The notes under the pieces are model-generated. The model was not told the DNA's origin and made no database searches. It worked only from the letters and a program-made list of their open reading frames with translations. A stretch of 64,000 nt of DNA from Streptomyces griseus (GTDB taxonomy: Bacteria; Actinomycetota; Actinomycetes; Streptomycetales; Streptomycetaceae), in the NCBI RefSeq assembly GCF_001715295.1, contig NZ_MDKB01000001.1:525526-589525 (forward strand), in the 5' to 3' direction. The translations under genes were made by a program, and so were the position numbers. Shown piece by piece: positions 26,368 to 35,744 of this stretch (positions within the stretch are counted from its first letter, which is position 1; every line of letters starts with the position of its first letter).

Positions 26368-28779
26368 TCACCCCCGGCGCATACGCCCCACGACGCGCTT
26401 GCCGAGGCGTCCGATCGAGCGGGACGGGCGGTTCCAGGCGCGGAAGGCGTCGAGTGTGCGGCTGCTTCCCCCGTGTTCGACGGCTCGCTCCACCGCCGTG
26501 ACGCCCTCGACGGGAAGGGCGCGCACCACGGGGCGCAGGACCTCGTCGAGCAGGGCGGTGCGGGTCCTCGTCCAGGCGTCGCCCGCGTGCGGGTGGGCGG
26601 TCCATACGGTGAAGCAGTCCGCCACGTACGCGGGTTCGTCCCGCAACCGGGCCACGGTCACGTCGTGGTGGGCGATTCGGCCGTAGGCAGCGATCAGGTC
26701 CTCGTCGTCGCTGTGCACGAAGGCGTACAGCTCCGCCTCGGGGCGGTCGGGGGCGAGCAGCCGCCGGGCCAGGGCGCCGTAGGCGTGTTCCAGGACCACG
26801 GGCTCGACCGGTTCGGCGAGGGCACGCAGCGAGCGGGCGCGTTCCGTCCAGCCGGGTTCAGCCGCACCGGAGCGCACCTCGCGGGCGAAGTCCAGCAGCA
26901 GCAGGGCGGCGCGCACCCGGGCGCCCATCTCCTGCGGGAAGCCGCGCAGCAGGTCGTGGGCGAGTTCCGGGGCGTCCTCGTCGTCGAGGGGGGCGCCCAG
27001 CGCGGCGTCCACCAGACGCGCCCACGTGCCGGCCGTCCGGTGGGCGTCGGACGTGGTCTCCCCCAGCAGCGACCGGGCCTCGCCCGCCGTGGGGGTGCCC
27101 TCGCCCCACACCAGGCCCACGGCCGTGCGCAGCACCAGCGGCTCGGCGAACGGGGACATGCCCGCGGCCCGCAGCACCGTGTGCAGGACCGTCACCCGGT
27201 CCGTCCCGCGCGCCTTGGCGCCGGGCGCCTCGGCGCACATCCGCAGGTGCGGCAGCGCCTGCGTCCCGGTGAACGGCAGGGCGACCTGGAGAAGCAAGCG
27301 CTCCGTCCCCGCCGGGTCGTCCGGAGCGAGCCGGTCCAGCTCGCCGAGCAACGCCGTACGCACGTCGAACTGCTCGTCCAGCAGGTCGAGCAGCGTGCGG
27401 CACCCGCCGGCCTCCGGGTCCTCGAGCAGGGCGCGGGCCAGCCGGTGGACGACACCGGGGAGCAACTCCTCGCAGTCCATGCCGAGTAGCCGCACGAGCC
27501 GCAGCAACTGCACCGTCCGCGCCACCCGGGTGACCCCGGTGGCCAGTTCGGCCAGCATCTCGTCCCCGAGCTCCTCGACCAGCGCGGTGACCGCCTGCTC
27601 CCCGGCGGCCTCGGCGAAGGCCGACCGCGCGGGTGGTTCGAGCGCCGCGTCGCCGCCCCGCACCGCTTCCGTGACCAGCAGCGCGGCCAGCGGCGCGGTG
27701 ACCGCCGCGGGGCTGCGGCCGTCCAACGCGGTGAGCAGCCTCAGTGCGGCGGCGCATTCGGCGGCCGTGCGGTCGTCGGCGGGCGCGGTCAGCGCGTCGG
27801 TCAGCTGCCGGGTCCGTTTCTCGTCCAGCGCGTACGGCCGTTCGGCGGCCCAGTCGGCGGCGGCGGCGCGCTCGGCCGAACCGAGCGGGATGCCCGCGCC
27901 CAGTGCCGTCACGGCCAGTGGGCCGGCGGCGAAGGGCTCGCCCGGCAGCTCCGCGGCCTCCCGGAAGAGTTCCGGTGCGCGGCTGCGCCAGATCCGGGCG
28001 GCGGTGCCCGCCCAGGCGTCCTGCGCCGTCGCCGCGGGCCGTGGGCCGGCCGCGGAGTGCACCCGGAAGCGGGGGTCGCGCACGTCGGGAGCGTCCTCGG
28101 GGAGAACCCCGACGGCCTGGTGCGAGGTGCGCCCGGGCTGCCGGGTGTACGTGGTGAAGGTCAGCCGCTCCGCGTGCTCCCGGGGCAGGACGGCCGTGGC
28201 CAGGGCGATCCACCGGGCCACGTCCGCGCTCTGCCGCTCCACGAGGACGACCTGCGGTGCGGACGGATCCTCGCTCACCCGCCGCAGATCGGCGAGGACG
28301 GCGGCGAGCCACGGACCACGGGAGACCGCGAAGTCACCGAGACCTTCGCGGGAGAACCCCCGGGAAGGGCCGCTCGACAGGGCCATCGAGGTCAACGGGT
28401 CGGCCGGTGTGCGGTCCGGCGCGGCGGAGAGCCATCCGGCGGCGCCCCACGCGGCGACCGGGAGGATCCGGCCCGGGACGGACGTACCCGCCGGGAGATG
28501 CACGGCGTGGGCATGGAACCCGCCCCCGCCCACGGCCACCGTACGGCTGAGCAGATGGCTGCCGTCGGCAAGCGCGGTGAAGCCGAACGCGACCGGCAGC
28601 GAACGGAGTTCGGCGCCGGTCAGCCGTTGCGGGGTGCCTGCGGGAGCCTCGTAGGCGAGGAGCGGGGCGGCCTCCGCGCGTATCGGCCCGGGTATCGCGG
28701 GGTCCACGGCGGTGAACCGGCCCTCCGGCTCCCCGCCCCCGGCCGTGACGGAGATGTAGTGCAACTGCGGGAGGCTCAT
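26368..28779 (-). CDS. GTPase-associated protein 1 (GAP1)-related protein
   Basis: An 803-residue cytoplasmic protein starting MSLPQLHYISVTAGGGEPEG. The N-terminal 250 residues match the GAP1 N-terminal domain pattern: RFTAVDPAIPGPI, LSRTVAVGGGGFHAHAVHLP, GRILPVAAWGAAGW and, further on, VVLVERQSADVARWIALAT. The rest is a long helical, Ala/Leu-rich region. GAP1 proteins were described as parts of GTPase-centred conflict systems in multicellular bacteria. No GTPase gene or other conflict component is next to this one, so it appears to be an orphan. I chose the ATG at 28779 with GAGGG seven bases upstream; the frame stays open further upstream. Confidence 0.8.
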   Translation of the reverse strand: MSLPQLHYISVTAGGGEPEGRFTAVDPAIPGPIRAEAAPLLAYEAPAGTPQRLTGAELRSLPVAFGFTALADGSHLLSRTVAVGGGGFHAHAVHLPAGTSVPGRILPVAAWGAAGWLSAAPDRTPADPLTSMALSSGPSRGFSREGLGDFAVSRGPWLAAVLADLRRVSEDPSAPQVVLVERQSADVARWIALATAVLPREHAERLTFTTYTRQPGRTSHQAVGVLPEDAPDVRDPRFRVHSAAGPRPAATAQDAWAGTAARIWRSRAPELFREAAELPGEPFAAGPLAVTALGAGIPLGSAERAAAADWAAERPYALDEKRTRQLTDALTAPADDRTAAECAAALRLLTALDGRSPAAVTAPLAALLVTEAVRGGDAALEPPARSAFAEAAGEQAVTALVEELGDEMLAELATGVTRVARTVQLLRLVRLLGMDCEELLPGVVHRLARALLEDPEAGGCRTLLDLLDEQFDVRTALLGELDRLAPDDPAGTERLLLQVALPFTGTQALPHLRMCAEAPGAKARGTDRVTVLHTVLRAAGMSPFAEPLVLRTAVGLVWGEGTPTAGEARSLLGETTSDAHRTAGTWARLVDAALGAPLDDEDAPELAHDLLRGFPQEMGARVRAALLLLDFAREVRSGAAEPGWTERARSLRALAEPVEPVVLEHAYGALARRLLAPDRPEAELYAFVHSDDEDLIAAYGRIAHHDVTVARLRDEPAYVADCFTVWTAHPHAGDAWTRTRTALLDEVLRPVVRALPVEGVTAVERAVEHGGSSRTLDAFRAWNRPSRSIGRLGKRVVGRMRRG

Positions 28780-29079
28780 GCGTCGGCCCTCATCGTCCCT
28801 GCCACGTCCGGTCCCCATGACACGCACCGGCTTGCCGCGCGCCGCCCTGTCGGGACGGCCGGAACCGGTGGAGCGACGACCCCGGCGGGGAGCTTTCCGC
28901 AGTCGTGCGGGCGACGTTATCAAGGCCTGACGCCCCGTTGGGCCGCATGCGGCCCGAAGCCGGGGCTGCGGATTCCGCACGGCGGATGACAGGCGGGCCG
29001 GCCCGCCGCCGCCCGGCCGGGTGTCCGGTCCGCGGAGCGTGGGCGGACCGCCCGGCGCCACCCTGCCCGGCCGGACCCG
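28780..29079. other. Intergenic region, divergent promoters expected
   Basis: 300 bp between the divergent GAP1 and hydrolase genes. A perfect 16-bp palindrome, GGCGGGCCGGCCCGCC, lies at 28992-29007. No gene was recognised. Confidence 0.5.
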
Positions 29080-29126
29080 TTGACAAAACGGAGCAGTGTT
29101 CCGTAAATTAAGTGGAACAGCGTTCC
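29080..29126 (+). promoter_or_regulatory. Promoter with two palindromic operators
   Basis: A -35 box TTGACA (29080-29085) and a -10 box TAAATT (29104-29109) are separated by 18 bases. Two related 13-bp dyads overlap the promoter: GGAGCAGTGTTCC (29090-29102, imperfect) and GGAACAGCGTTCC (29114-29126, perfect arms). Their centres are 24 bp apart. This layout suits repression by a dimeric TetR or MarR-type regulator. The MarR gene at 30384 is the nearest candidate. Confidence 0.75.
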
Positions 29127-29218
29127 GATTGTGTGACCGCGGAGAACGCTTCCGACTCCACACCCCGCCGCCGGCCCGACATGCCCGGGGGCGGGGGAAA
29201 TCGAAGGGAAAGCGCATC

Positions 29219-30193
29219 ATGAGCGCATCGACCCGCACGGCCGGTACCTCCGGGCCGCCCACCCCGGTCCTCTCGGTCAGCCCCGTGGTGCTGCCGATCC
29301 CCGGCCGGCCCGTGGACCTTCAGATACGGGTCTCCGCGCCCGTGACCGGCCGTAACCTTCCGGTCGTCCTCCTCTCGCACGGCCAGGGCCACTCGAACCA
29401 CCTCTCCTCGCTGGACGGGTACGCCCCTCTCGCCGACTTCTGGGCCGCGCACGGCTTCGTCGTCATCCAGCCCACCCATCTCAGCTCCGCGACCCTGGAC
29501 CTGGACCCCGCTACTCCCGGGGCGCCGCTGTTCTGGCGCTCGCGGACCGAGGACATGCGGCACATCCTCGACCGGCTCGACGCGGTCGAGGCCGCCGTCC
29601 CGCAACTCGCCGGCCGCCTGGACCACGACAAGATCGCCGTGGCCGGGCACTCCATGGGCGGACACACCGCGAGCCTGCTGCTGGGCGCCACGGTCACCGA
29701 TCCGCACGACGGCACGGACGAGGACACGGCCGATCCCCGCATCAAGGCGGGCGTCCTGCTCGCCGCGCCCGGCCGGGGCGGCGACGCCCTCAGCGCGACC
29801 GCGGCCGCCGGCCTCTCCTTCCTGCGGACCACGGACTTCTCCCGGATGGCCACGCCCGCGCTCGTGGTCGCCGGGGACAAGGACGACTCCGCCCATCTGA
29901 CGGTCAACGGCTGGCAGTGGCACGCCGATCCGTACGTCCTCTCCCCGGGGCGCAAGTCCCTGCTCACCCTGTTCGGCGCGGAGCACGGGCTCGGCGGAGT
30001 GTCCGGTTACGACGTCGCGGAGACCACGGACGAGAGCCCGGCGCGGGTGGCCGCCGTCCAGCAGCTCACCTGGGCCTACCTGCGTAGCGAGCTCTATCCC
30101 GGGGACCCCGCCTGGCGGTCTGCCTGCGAGGCGCTGACGGCCGGCCCCGACCCGCTCGGACGCGTGGAGTCCAAGGAGGTGGAGTCCAGGTAA
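29219..30193 (+). CDS. Alpha/beta hydrolase, dienelactone/chlorophyllase-like
   Basis: A 324-residue protein. VVLLSHGQGHSNHLSSLDGY supplies the oxyanion strand and VAGHSMGGH is the nucleophile elbow with the catalytic Ser. D and H of the triad probably lie in LVVAGDKDDSAH and FGAEHGLGG. No signal peptide is seen, so the protein should be cytoplasmic. The ATG at 29219 follows GAAGGGAAAGCG. The gene has its own strong regulated promoter (29080-29126), and the next gene encodes a MarR regulator, suggesting response to a small aromatic or ester compound. The substrate is unknown. Confidence 0.85.
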   Translation: MSASTRTAGTSGPPTPVLSVSPVVLPIPGRPVDLQIRVSAPVTGRNLPVVLLSHGQGHSNHLSSLDGYAPLADFWAAHGFVVIQPTHLSSATLDLDPATPGAPLFWRSRTEDMRHILDRLDAVEAAVPQLAGRLDHDKIAVAGHSMGGHTASLLLGATVTDPHDGTDEDTADPRIKAGVLLAAPGRGGDALSATAAAGLSFLRTTDFSRMATPALVVAGDKDDSAHLTVNGWQWHADPYVLSPGRKSLLTLFGAEHGLGGVSGYDVAETTDESPARVAAVQQLTWAYLRSELYPGDPAWRSACEALTAGPDPLGRVESKEVESR

Positions 30194-30383
30194 TCCGGGG
30201 GCCCGGTATTCCGCACCGCCGTGACGCACCGGCCGGCCCGGCGTCGCCGCGCGGGGGTGCGGGCGCGGAGCGCCGCTCCCCTGTGCGCCGTGCACGTACG
30301 CCGTGGTGGAATGTCTGCGGTTGCGGGCCCGGACGCAGGGCCGAGAGCCCGGACGCACGGCGAAGGCGGTCGAGAGAAGGACC

Positions 30384-30845
30384 ATGCAGAAGCGCGACAA
30401 GCCCACGCACCTGATCGAGTTCGAGACCATGGTGCTCGGGCGGCACCTCCAGCCGAGCGCACCCCGCTCCAGGCGGGGCGGCGGACTGGACCGCAGCGCG
30501 TACCTCCTGCTCAGCCGCATCCGCATGCAGGGCCCGATGTCCATCGGGCAGCTCAGCGACGCCTTCGGCCTGGACGCCTCCACCCTCAACCGGCAGACCG
30601 CCGCCATGCTGAGGGCCGGTCTCGTCGAGCGCATCCCCGATCCGGACGGCGGCATCGCCCGCAAGTTCCGGATCACCGAGGAGGGGCAGAACGGTCTCGA
30701 CGCGGAGCGCGCCGAGAACATCCGGGGCCTGGAACGGGTCATGGCCGAGTGGGCTCCGGAGGAGGTCGCCGACTTCGCCGGCTACCTCAAACGCCTCAAC
30801 ATCGACATCGAGAACCTCGACGGGCGCCCCTGGCCCCGCCCCTGA
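30384..30845 (+). CDS. MarR-family transcriptional regulator
   Basis: A 153-residue regulator. The winged helix is seen in [59 protein letters not shown] and KFRITEEGQ. The C-terminal helix [20 protein letters not shown] serves dimerisation. The ATG at 30384 has GAGAGAAGG upstream. It lies 190 bases after the hydrolase gene on the same strand and may control it through the palindromes at 29090-29126. Confidence 0.9.
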   Translation: MQKRDKPTHLIEFETMVLGRHLQPSAPRSRRGGGLDRSAYLLLSRIRMQGPMSIGQLSDAFGLDASTLNRQTAAMLRAGLVERIPDPDGGIARKFRITEEGQNGLDAERAENIRGLERVMAEWAPEEVADFAGYLKRLNIDIENLDGRPWPRP

Positions 30846-30846
30846 C

Positions 30847-30864
30847 CCCGCCGGGCCCGGCGGG
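30847..30864. terminator. Palindromic hairpin after the MarR gene
   Basis: CCCGCCGGGCCCGGCGGG is an 18-bp perfect palindrome starting two bases after the MarR stop codon, followed by another GC-rich stem region. It separates this unit from tdh. Confidence 0.6.
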
Positions 30865-30922
30865 CACCCCGCCGCGGGGCGTCCCGCTCCCGCGGTGTGA
30901 AGCACAACTGCGGCGGCGCTTA

Positions 30923-30966
30923 AGAAATCCTCGATGGACCTCGGGCCCCGGGTACGGCAGATTTCT
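30923..30966. promoter_or_regulatory. Spaced inverted repeat upstream of tdh
   Basis: AGAAATC (30923-30929) and its complement GATTTCT (30960-30966) flank a GC-rich centre, in the least GC-rich part of the tdh leader. This could be an operator for a regulator such as Lrp or LysR. No clear -35/-10 pair is seen. Confidence 0.35.
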
Positions 30967-31123
30967 CCGTGACGGCAGAGGGCGCCGGCACGCGGAGCGG
31001 ACGCACGCGTCCCGGCCTGTCCCGTCAGCCGTGACACCCCCCGTCCACCCCGGGCCGCAGGCCGCCTTCGGCATGCCCCCGGCCCGGGGTATTCACCCGT
31101 ACCAGGTACAGGGAGCCGCAGCA

Positions 31124-32152
31124 GTGAAGGCACTCGTGAAGCAGAAGGCCGAGCCGGGACTCTGGCTGATGGACGTACCGGAGCCGGAGATCGGCCCCGG
31201 GGACGTCCTGATCAAGGTCCTGCGCACCGGGATCTGCGGCACCGACCTCCACATCCGCGCCTACGACGGGTGGGCGCAGCAGGCCGTGCGCACCCCCCTC
31301 GTCCTGGGCCACGAGTTCGTCGGCGAGGTGGCGGACCTCGGCGCCGACGTCGTCGACATCAAGGTCGGCGACCTGGTCAGCGGCGAGGGCCACCTCGTCT
31401 GCGGCAAGTGCCGCAACTGCCTCGCCGGGCGGCGCCACCTCTGCCGCTCCACGCTCGGGCTCGGCGTGGGCCGGGACGGCGCCTTCGCCGAGTACCTGTC
31501 GCTGCCCGCCTCGAACGTATGGGTGCACCGGGAGAAGGTCGACCTCGACGTCGCCGCCATCTTCGACCCGTTCGGCAACGCCGTGCACACCGCGCTCTCC
31601 TTCCCGCTGGTCGGCGAGGACGTGCTGATCACCGGCGCGGGCCCCATCGGCATCATGGCCGCCGCCGTCGCCCGGCACGCCGGCGCGCGCAACGTCGTCA
31701 TCACCGACGTCAGCGAGCCCCGCCTCGAACTGGCCAGGAAGGTCGGCGTCAGCCTCGCCCTCGACGTCGGCAAGGAGACCATCGCCGACGGTCAGCGCCG
31801 CCTCGGCCTGCGCGAGGGCTTCGACATCGGCCTGGAGATGTCCGGCCGCCCCGAAGCCATGCAGGACATGATCGCCAACATGACGCACGGCGGCCGGATC
31901 GCCATGCTCGGACTGCCGTCCGGCCAGTTCCCCGTGGACTGGTCGCGCATCGTCACCTCCATGCTCACGATCAAGGGCATCTACGGCCGTGAGATGTACG
32001 AGACGTGGTACGCCATGTCCGTGATGCTCGAAGGCGGACTCGACCTCGCCCCCGTGATCACCGGGCGGTACGGCTACCGCGACTTCGAGGCGGCCTTCGA
32101 CGACGCCGCCGGCGGTCGCGGCGGCAAGGTCCTGCTCGACTGGGCCGCCTGA
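31124..32152 (+). CDS. tdh: L-threonine 3-dehydrogenase
   Basis: A 342-residue zinc medium-chain dehydrogenase that oxidises L-threonine to 2-amino-3-ketobutyrate with NAD+. Catalytic zinc ligands are C38 ([10 protein letters not shown]) and H63-E64 (LGHEFVGEV). The structural zinc uses C93, C96, C99 and C107 (LVCGKCRNC with HLC). The nucleotide-binding loop is [10 protein letters not shown]. The end, [20 protein letters not shown], is typical of Tdh. The GTG start at 31124 follows GGGAG. It forms an operon with kbl 41 bases downstream. Confidence 0.95.
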   Translation: MKALVKQKAEPGLWLMDVPEPEIGPGDVLIKVLRTGICGTDLHIRAYDGWAQQAVRTPLVLGHEFVGEVADLGADVVDIKVGDLVSGEGHLVCGKCRNCLAGRRHLCRSTLGLGVGRDGAFAEYLSLPASNVWVHREKVDLDVAAIFDPFGNAVHTALSFPLVGEDVLITGAGPIGIMAAAVARHAGARNVVITDVSEPRLELARKVGVSLALDVGKETIADGQRRLGLREGFDIGLEMSGRPEAMQDMIANMTHGGRIAMLGLPSGQFPVDWSRIVTSMLTIKGIYGREMYETWYAMSVMLEGGLDLAPVITGRYGYRDFEAAFDDAAGGRGGKVLLDWAA

Positions 32153-32193
32153 AGCTCTTCGTACGCACCCGTACCCACCTGGGAGACCTCCTC

Positions 32194-33387
32194 ATGTTCG
32201 CCTCCGTGCGCGACGACCTGTCCACCACCCTCGACGAGATCCGGGACGCCGGGCTCCAGAAGCCCGAGCGCGTGATCGGCACCCCCCAGTCGGCCACCGT
32301 CGCCGTCACCTCCGGCGGCCGCGCCGGTGAGGTGCTCAACTTCTGCGCCAACAACTACCTTGGCCTGGCCGACCACCCCGAGGTCGTCGCCGCCGCCCAC
32401 GAGGCGCTGGACCGCTGGGGCTACGGCCTGGCGTCCGTCCGCTTCATCTGCGGCACGCAGGAGGTCCACAAGGAGCTGGAGCAGCGGCTCTCGGCCTTCC
32501 TCGGCCAGGAGGACACGATCCTCTACTCCTCCTGCTTCGACGCCAACGGCGGTGTCTTCGAAACCCTCCTCGGCCCCGAGGACGCGGTGATCTCCGACGC
32601 CCTCAACCACGCCTCCATCATCGACGGCATCCGCCTGTCCAAGGCCGAGCGCTACCGCTACGCCAACCGCGACATGGCCGATCTGGAGGAGCAGCTCAAG
32701 AAGGCCTCCGGCGCCCGCCGGCGGCTCGTCGTCACCGACGGCGTCTTCTCCATGGACGGCTACGTCGCCCCGCTGGCGGAGATCTGCGACCTCGCCGACC
32801 GCTACGACGCCATGGTCATGGTCGACGACTCGCACGCCGTGGGCTTCGTCGGCCCCGGCGGCCGGGGCACCCCGGAACTGCACGGCGTCATGGACCGCGT
32901 CGACATCATCACCGGCACGCTCGGCAAGGCCCTGGGCGGGGCGTCCGGCGGCTACGTCGCGGCCCGCGCCGAGATCGTCGCCCTGCTGCGCCAGCGCTCG
33001 CGCCCGTACCTGTTCTCCAACTCGCTGGCCCCGGTCATCGCCGCCGCCTCCCTCAAGGTCATCGACCTCCTGGAGTCCGCGGGAGACCTGCGCGAGCGGC
33101 TCGACGCCAACACCGCGCTCTTCCGTTCCCGGATGACCGAGGAGGGCTTCGACATCCTGCCCGGCGACCACGCCATCGCCCCCGTCATGATCGGCGACGC
33201 GGCGAAGGCGGGCCGGATGGCGGAGCTGCTCCTCGAGCGCGGTGTCTACGTGATCGGGTTCTCCTACCCCGTCGTACCCCAGGGGGCCGCGCGCATCCGC
33301 GTCCAGCTCTCCGCCGCCCACTCCACCGAGGACGTCAACCGCGCCGTGGACGCGTTCGTCGACGCGCGGGCCGCGCTGGGCGAGTAG
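32194..33387 (+). CDS. kbl: Glycine C-acetyltransferase (2-amino-3-ketobutyrate CoA ligase)
   Basis: A 397-residue PLP enzyme of the alpha-oxoamine synthase family. It splits 2-amino-3-ketobutyrate with CoA to glycine and acetyl-CoA, completing threonine breakdown started by Tdh. [36 protein letters not shown] and [16 protein letters not shown] are family marks, and the PLP lysine lies in [13 protein letters not shown]. Length is normal. GGGAG precedes the ATG. Confidence 0.95.
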   Translation: MFASVRDDLSTTLDEIRDAGLQKPERVIGTPQSATVAVTSGGRAGEVLNFCANNYLGLADHPEVVAAAHEALDRWGYGLASVRFICGTQEVHKELEQRLSAFLGQEDTILYSSCFDANGGVFETLLGPEDAVISDALNHASIIDGIRLSKAERYRYANRDMADLEEQLKKASGARRRLVVTDGVFSMDGYVAPLAEICDLADRYDAMVMVDDSHAVGFVGPGGRGTPELHGVMDRVDIITGTLGKALGGASGGYVAARAEIVALLRQRSRPYLFSNSLAPVIAAASLKVIDLLESAGDLRERLDANTALFRSRMTEEGFDILPGDHAIAPVMIGDAAKAGRMAELLLERGVYVIGFSYPVVPQGAARIRVQLSAAHSTEDVNRAVDAFVDARAALGE

Positions 33388-33422
33388 CGCGTACCACCCC
33401 GCCGGCCTGGGACAATGGGCGC

Positions 33423-34328
33423 ATGATCGATGCACGGCGGCTGCGTATTCTCCGTGCGGTGGCGGACCACGGCACGGTGACCGCGGCCGCCGCCGCGCTC
33501 TACCTCACCCCCTCCGCGGTCTCCCAGCAGCTCGCCGCGCTCGAACAGGAGACCGGGCACCGGCTGGTGGAGCGCGGGGCGCGGGGTGCCCGGCTGACGG
33601 CCGCCGGGGAGATCCTGCTGAACCACGCCAACGAGGTACTCGCCCAGCTGGAGCGGGCCGAGGCGGAGCTCGCCGACTACGCGGCCGGGGTGGCGGGCAC
33701 GGTCACCGTCGCCGCGTTCGCCACGGGTATCGCCCTCGTGCTCGCCCCCGCCATCGCCGAACTGACGCGCACCGCGCCCGGCATCCGGGTGCGGGTGCAG
33801 GACGCGGAGGGCGACGCGAGCGTACCCATGGTCCTGGACCGGCAGGTCGACGTGGCGGTCGCCGTCGAGTACCGGGGCGCGCCCGGAGCGGACGACCGGC
33901 GGCTGACCCGGGTGCCCCTGTACTCCGAGCCCTTCGACGCGGTGCTGCCGGTCGGCCACCGGCTCGCCGGGCAGGGGCACGTCGCCGTCGCCGACCTCGC
34001 CGAGGACCACTGGATCGGCCCGTACCCCGGTAACCCCTGCCATGACGTGGTGGTCCTGGCCTGCGAGTACGCCGGCTTCGCACCGCGGCTCGAGCACTCC
34101 TCGGACGACTTCCACGCGGTGCTCGCCCTGGCCGGGGCGGGGGCCGGGGTGGCCCTGGTACCCCGGTCGGCGCTGCGGGGCGCGGAGCCCGGGGGAGTCG
34201 TCGTACGCCCTGTGGAGGGCAGCGCCCCCACCCGGCGGGTCTTCGCCGCCGTACGCCAGGGGGCCGAGGGCCACCCGCTGATCAAGCCCGTACTGGAGGC
34301 GCTGGGGGCGGCGGCCGGACTCGCGTAG
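33423..34328 (+). CDS. LysR-family transcriptional regulator
   Basis: A 301-residue regulator. The N-terminal helix-turn-helix reads LRILRAVADHGTVTAAAAAL then TPSAVSQQLAALEQETGHRL. An effector domain follows (GTVTVAAFATGIALVLAPAI and VPMVLDRQVDVAVAVEY). It starts 36 bases after kbl on the same strand, so it may be co-transcribed and may regulate threonine use; the target is inferred from position only. Confidence 0.92.
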   Translation: MIDARRLRILRAVADHGTVTAAAAALYLTPSAVSQQLAALEQETGHRLVERGARGARLTAAGEILLNHANEVLAQLERAEAELADYAAGVAGTVTVAAFATGIALVLAPAIAELTRTAPGIRVRVQDAEGDASVPMVLDRQVDVAVAVEYRGAPGADDRRLTRVPLYSEPFDAVLPVGHRLAGQGHVAVADLAEDHWIGPYPGNPCHDVVVLACEYAGFAPRLEHSSDDFHAVLALAGAGAGVALVPRSALRGAEPGGVVVRPVEGSAPTRRVFAAVRQGAEGHPLIKPVLEALGAAAGLA

Positions 34329-34426
34329 GTCCCGCGGGGCGCCGGGTGCCCGGGGAGCGGGGCCTCGCCGGGCCGAGCCGCCTGCCGCCGGGCCCGGCCG
34401 GACGGTGCACGCGCGACGCGGCGTGC

Positions 34427-34813
34427 TCACGCGGGCTGCAGCAGATCCCACCTGTTGCCGTACAGGTCCTCGAAGACCGCGACGGAGCCGTACGCCTCGT
34501 GCCGGGGCTCCTCCAGGAACCGGACACCGGCCGCCCGCATCCGGGCGTGGTCGCCCACGAAGTCTTCCGTGTGCAGGAAGAAGCCCACCCGGCCGCCCGT
34601 CTGCGCCCCGACAGCAGCGCGCTGGGCCTCGTCCTTGGCGCGGGCGAGCAGCAGCCCCGTGCCCTGCGTTCCGCGCGGCCTGACCACCACCCAGCGGGAG
34701 CCGTCGCCCCGGTCGCTGTCCTCGACCAGCTCGAAGCCGAGGGCGCCCGTGTAGAAGGAGAGGGCTTCGTCGTAGTCGCGGACGACCAGGGTGACCAGGG
34801 CGACGTGGGGCAT
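34427..34813 (-). CDS. VOC (glyoxalase/bleomycin resistance)-fold protein
   Basis: A 128-residue single VOC module. The two beta-alpha-beta repeats are VALVTLVVRDYDEALSFYTG and the later half GGRVGFFLHTEDFVGDHARM, ending in VAVFEDLYGNRWDLLQPA. Metal ligands of the family would be the first His (MPHVAL) and the acidic residue near the end (FEDLYGN). The ATG at 34813 follows GAGGA. The substrate cannot be told. It is convergent with the LysR gene and divergent from the kinase gene. Confidence 0.88.
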   Translation of the reverse strand: MPHVALVTLVVRDYDEALSFYTGALGFELVEDSDRGDGSRWVVVRPRGTQGTGLLLARAKDEAQRAAVGAQTGGRVGFFLHTEDFVGDHARMRAAGVRFLEEPRHEAYGSVAVFEDLYGNRWDLLQPA

Positions 34814-34963
34814 GGGTGATCCTCGTCCTCGGTGAGCGGTGGCCACGGCGGAAGGCGGTGGTTATACGTAACACTACCGTCGGCTCCCCGCCGGTGCCCG
34901 CTCGGGACCGCCGGCTCGGACGGCCGGTCCGCCGCCATCGCAGGCTCGGGGAGAATGCCCGCC

Positions 34964-35596
34964 ATGGACACCAGCGACCTCGCCGCGCTGACGGGCCGAG
35001 CCCGCAGCCTCGCCGCCACCGGCCGCCGCATCCTCGGCATCGCGGGCCCGCCGGGCTCCGGGAAGTCCACCCTGGCCGCCCGTCTCGTGGACGCCCTCCG
35101 AGGACGCGCGGTGCTCGTCCCGATGGACGGCTTCCACCTCGCGCAGTGCGAGCTCGCCCGCCTGGGCCGGGCCGATCGCAAGGGGGCTCCCGACACCTTC
35201 GACGCCGCCGGATACCTGGCCCTGCTGCGGCGGCTGCGTCACCCGGAGCCGACGGGGCCTGTGTACGCGCCCACGTTCGACCGGGCGCTGGAGGAGCCGA
35301 TCGCCGGAGCCGTACCCGTCCACCCGGACACCCCGCTCGTGGTGACCGAGGGCAACTACCTGCTCCTGGACGAGGAACCCTGGGCGTCCGTACGCCGGCT
35401 GCTGGACGAGGCCTGGTTCGTGGACGTCGATCCGGAGCTACGGGTGCGCCGGCTCGTGGACCGGCACGTCCGGTTCGGCAGGTCCCGCCCGCAGGCCGAG
35501 CGCTGGGCCGCCGGGTCCGACGAACGCAACGCGCGGCTGGTGGAGCGGTACCGCGACCGCGCCGACCTGGTGGTGCGGCTGCCGGACACGCCCTGA
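34964..35596 (+). CDS. P-loop nucleoside/nucleotide kinase family protein
   Basis: A 210-residue kinase of the uridine kinase / pantothenate kinase-like group. Walker A is GPPGSGKST near residue 28. VPMDGFHLAQCELARLG provides the D-x-F/Y-H motif of the family, and VTEGNYLLLDEEPWASV resembles the second acidic motif. It probably phosphorylates a nucleoside or sugar-like metabolite, and similar proteins are often mislabelled fructokinases. GGGGAG lies ten bases before the ATG at 34964. Confidence 0.85.
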   Translation: MDTSDLAALTGRARSLAATGRRILGIAGPPGSGKSTLAARLVDALRGRAVLVPMDGFHLAQCELARLGRADRKGAPDTFDAAGYLALLRRLRHPEPTGPVYAPTFDRALEEPIAGAVPVHPDTPLVVTEGNYLLLDEEPWASVRRLLDEAWFVDVDPELRVRRLVDRHVRFGRSRPQAERWAAGSDERNARLVERYRDRADLVVRLPDTP

Positions 35597-35648
35597 CCCC
35601 CGCCCCGGCCACGTGCACCGGGACCCGGCAGGCAGGATGCTGTGTGCC

Positions 35649-35723
35649 ACCCCCGCCCCGCCATCCCCGCCCCGCCATCCCCGTCCCGCCTCATCCGTCC
35701 CGTCCCGCCTCACCCCGTCCCGT
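35649..35723. repeat. Imperfect short tandem repeats before the M24 gene
   Basis: About 75 bp of CCCGCCCCGCCAT-like units, repeated and then decaying to CCGTCCCGCCTCA. The plus strand is almost free of A, so an unstructured C-rich leader is likely. Confidence 0.6.
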
Positions 35724-35744
35724 GCAGTCAGCCAGGAGGTCTCC

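Noticed and set aside
35649..35723. The C-rich tandem units as a CRISPR array.
   Set aside because: Units are about 13 bp with no unique spacers.
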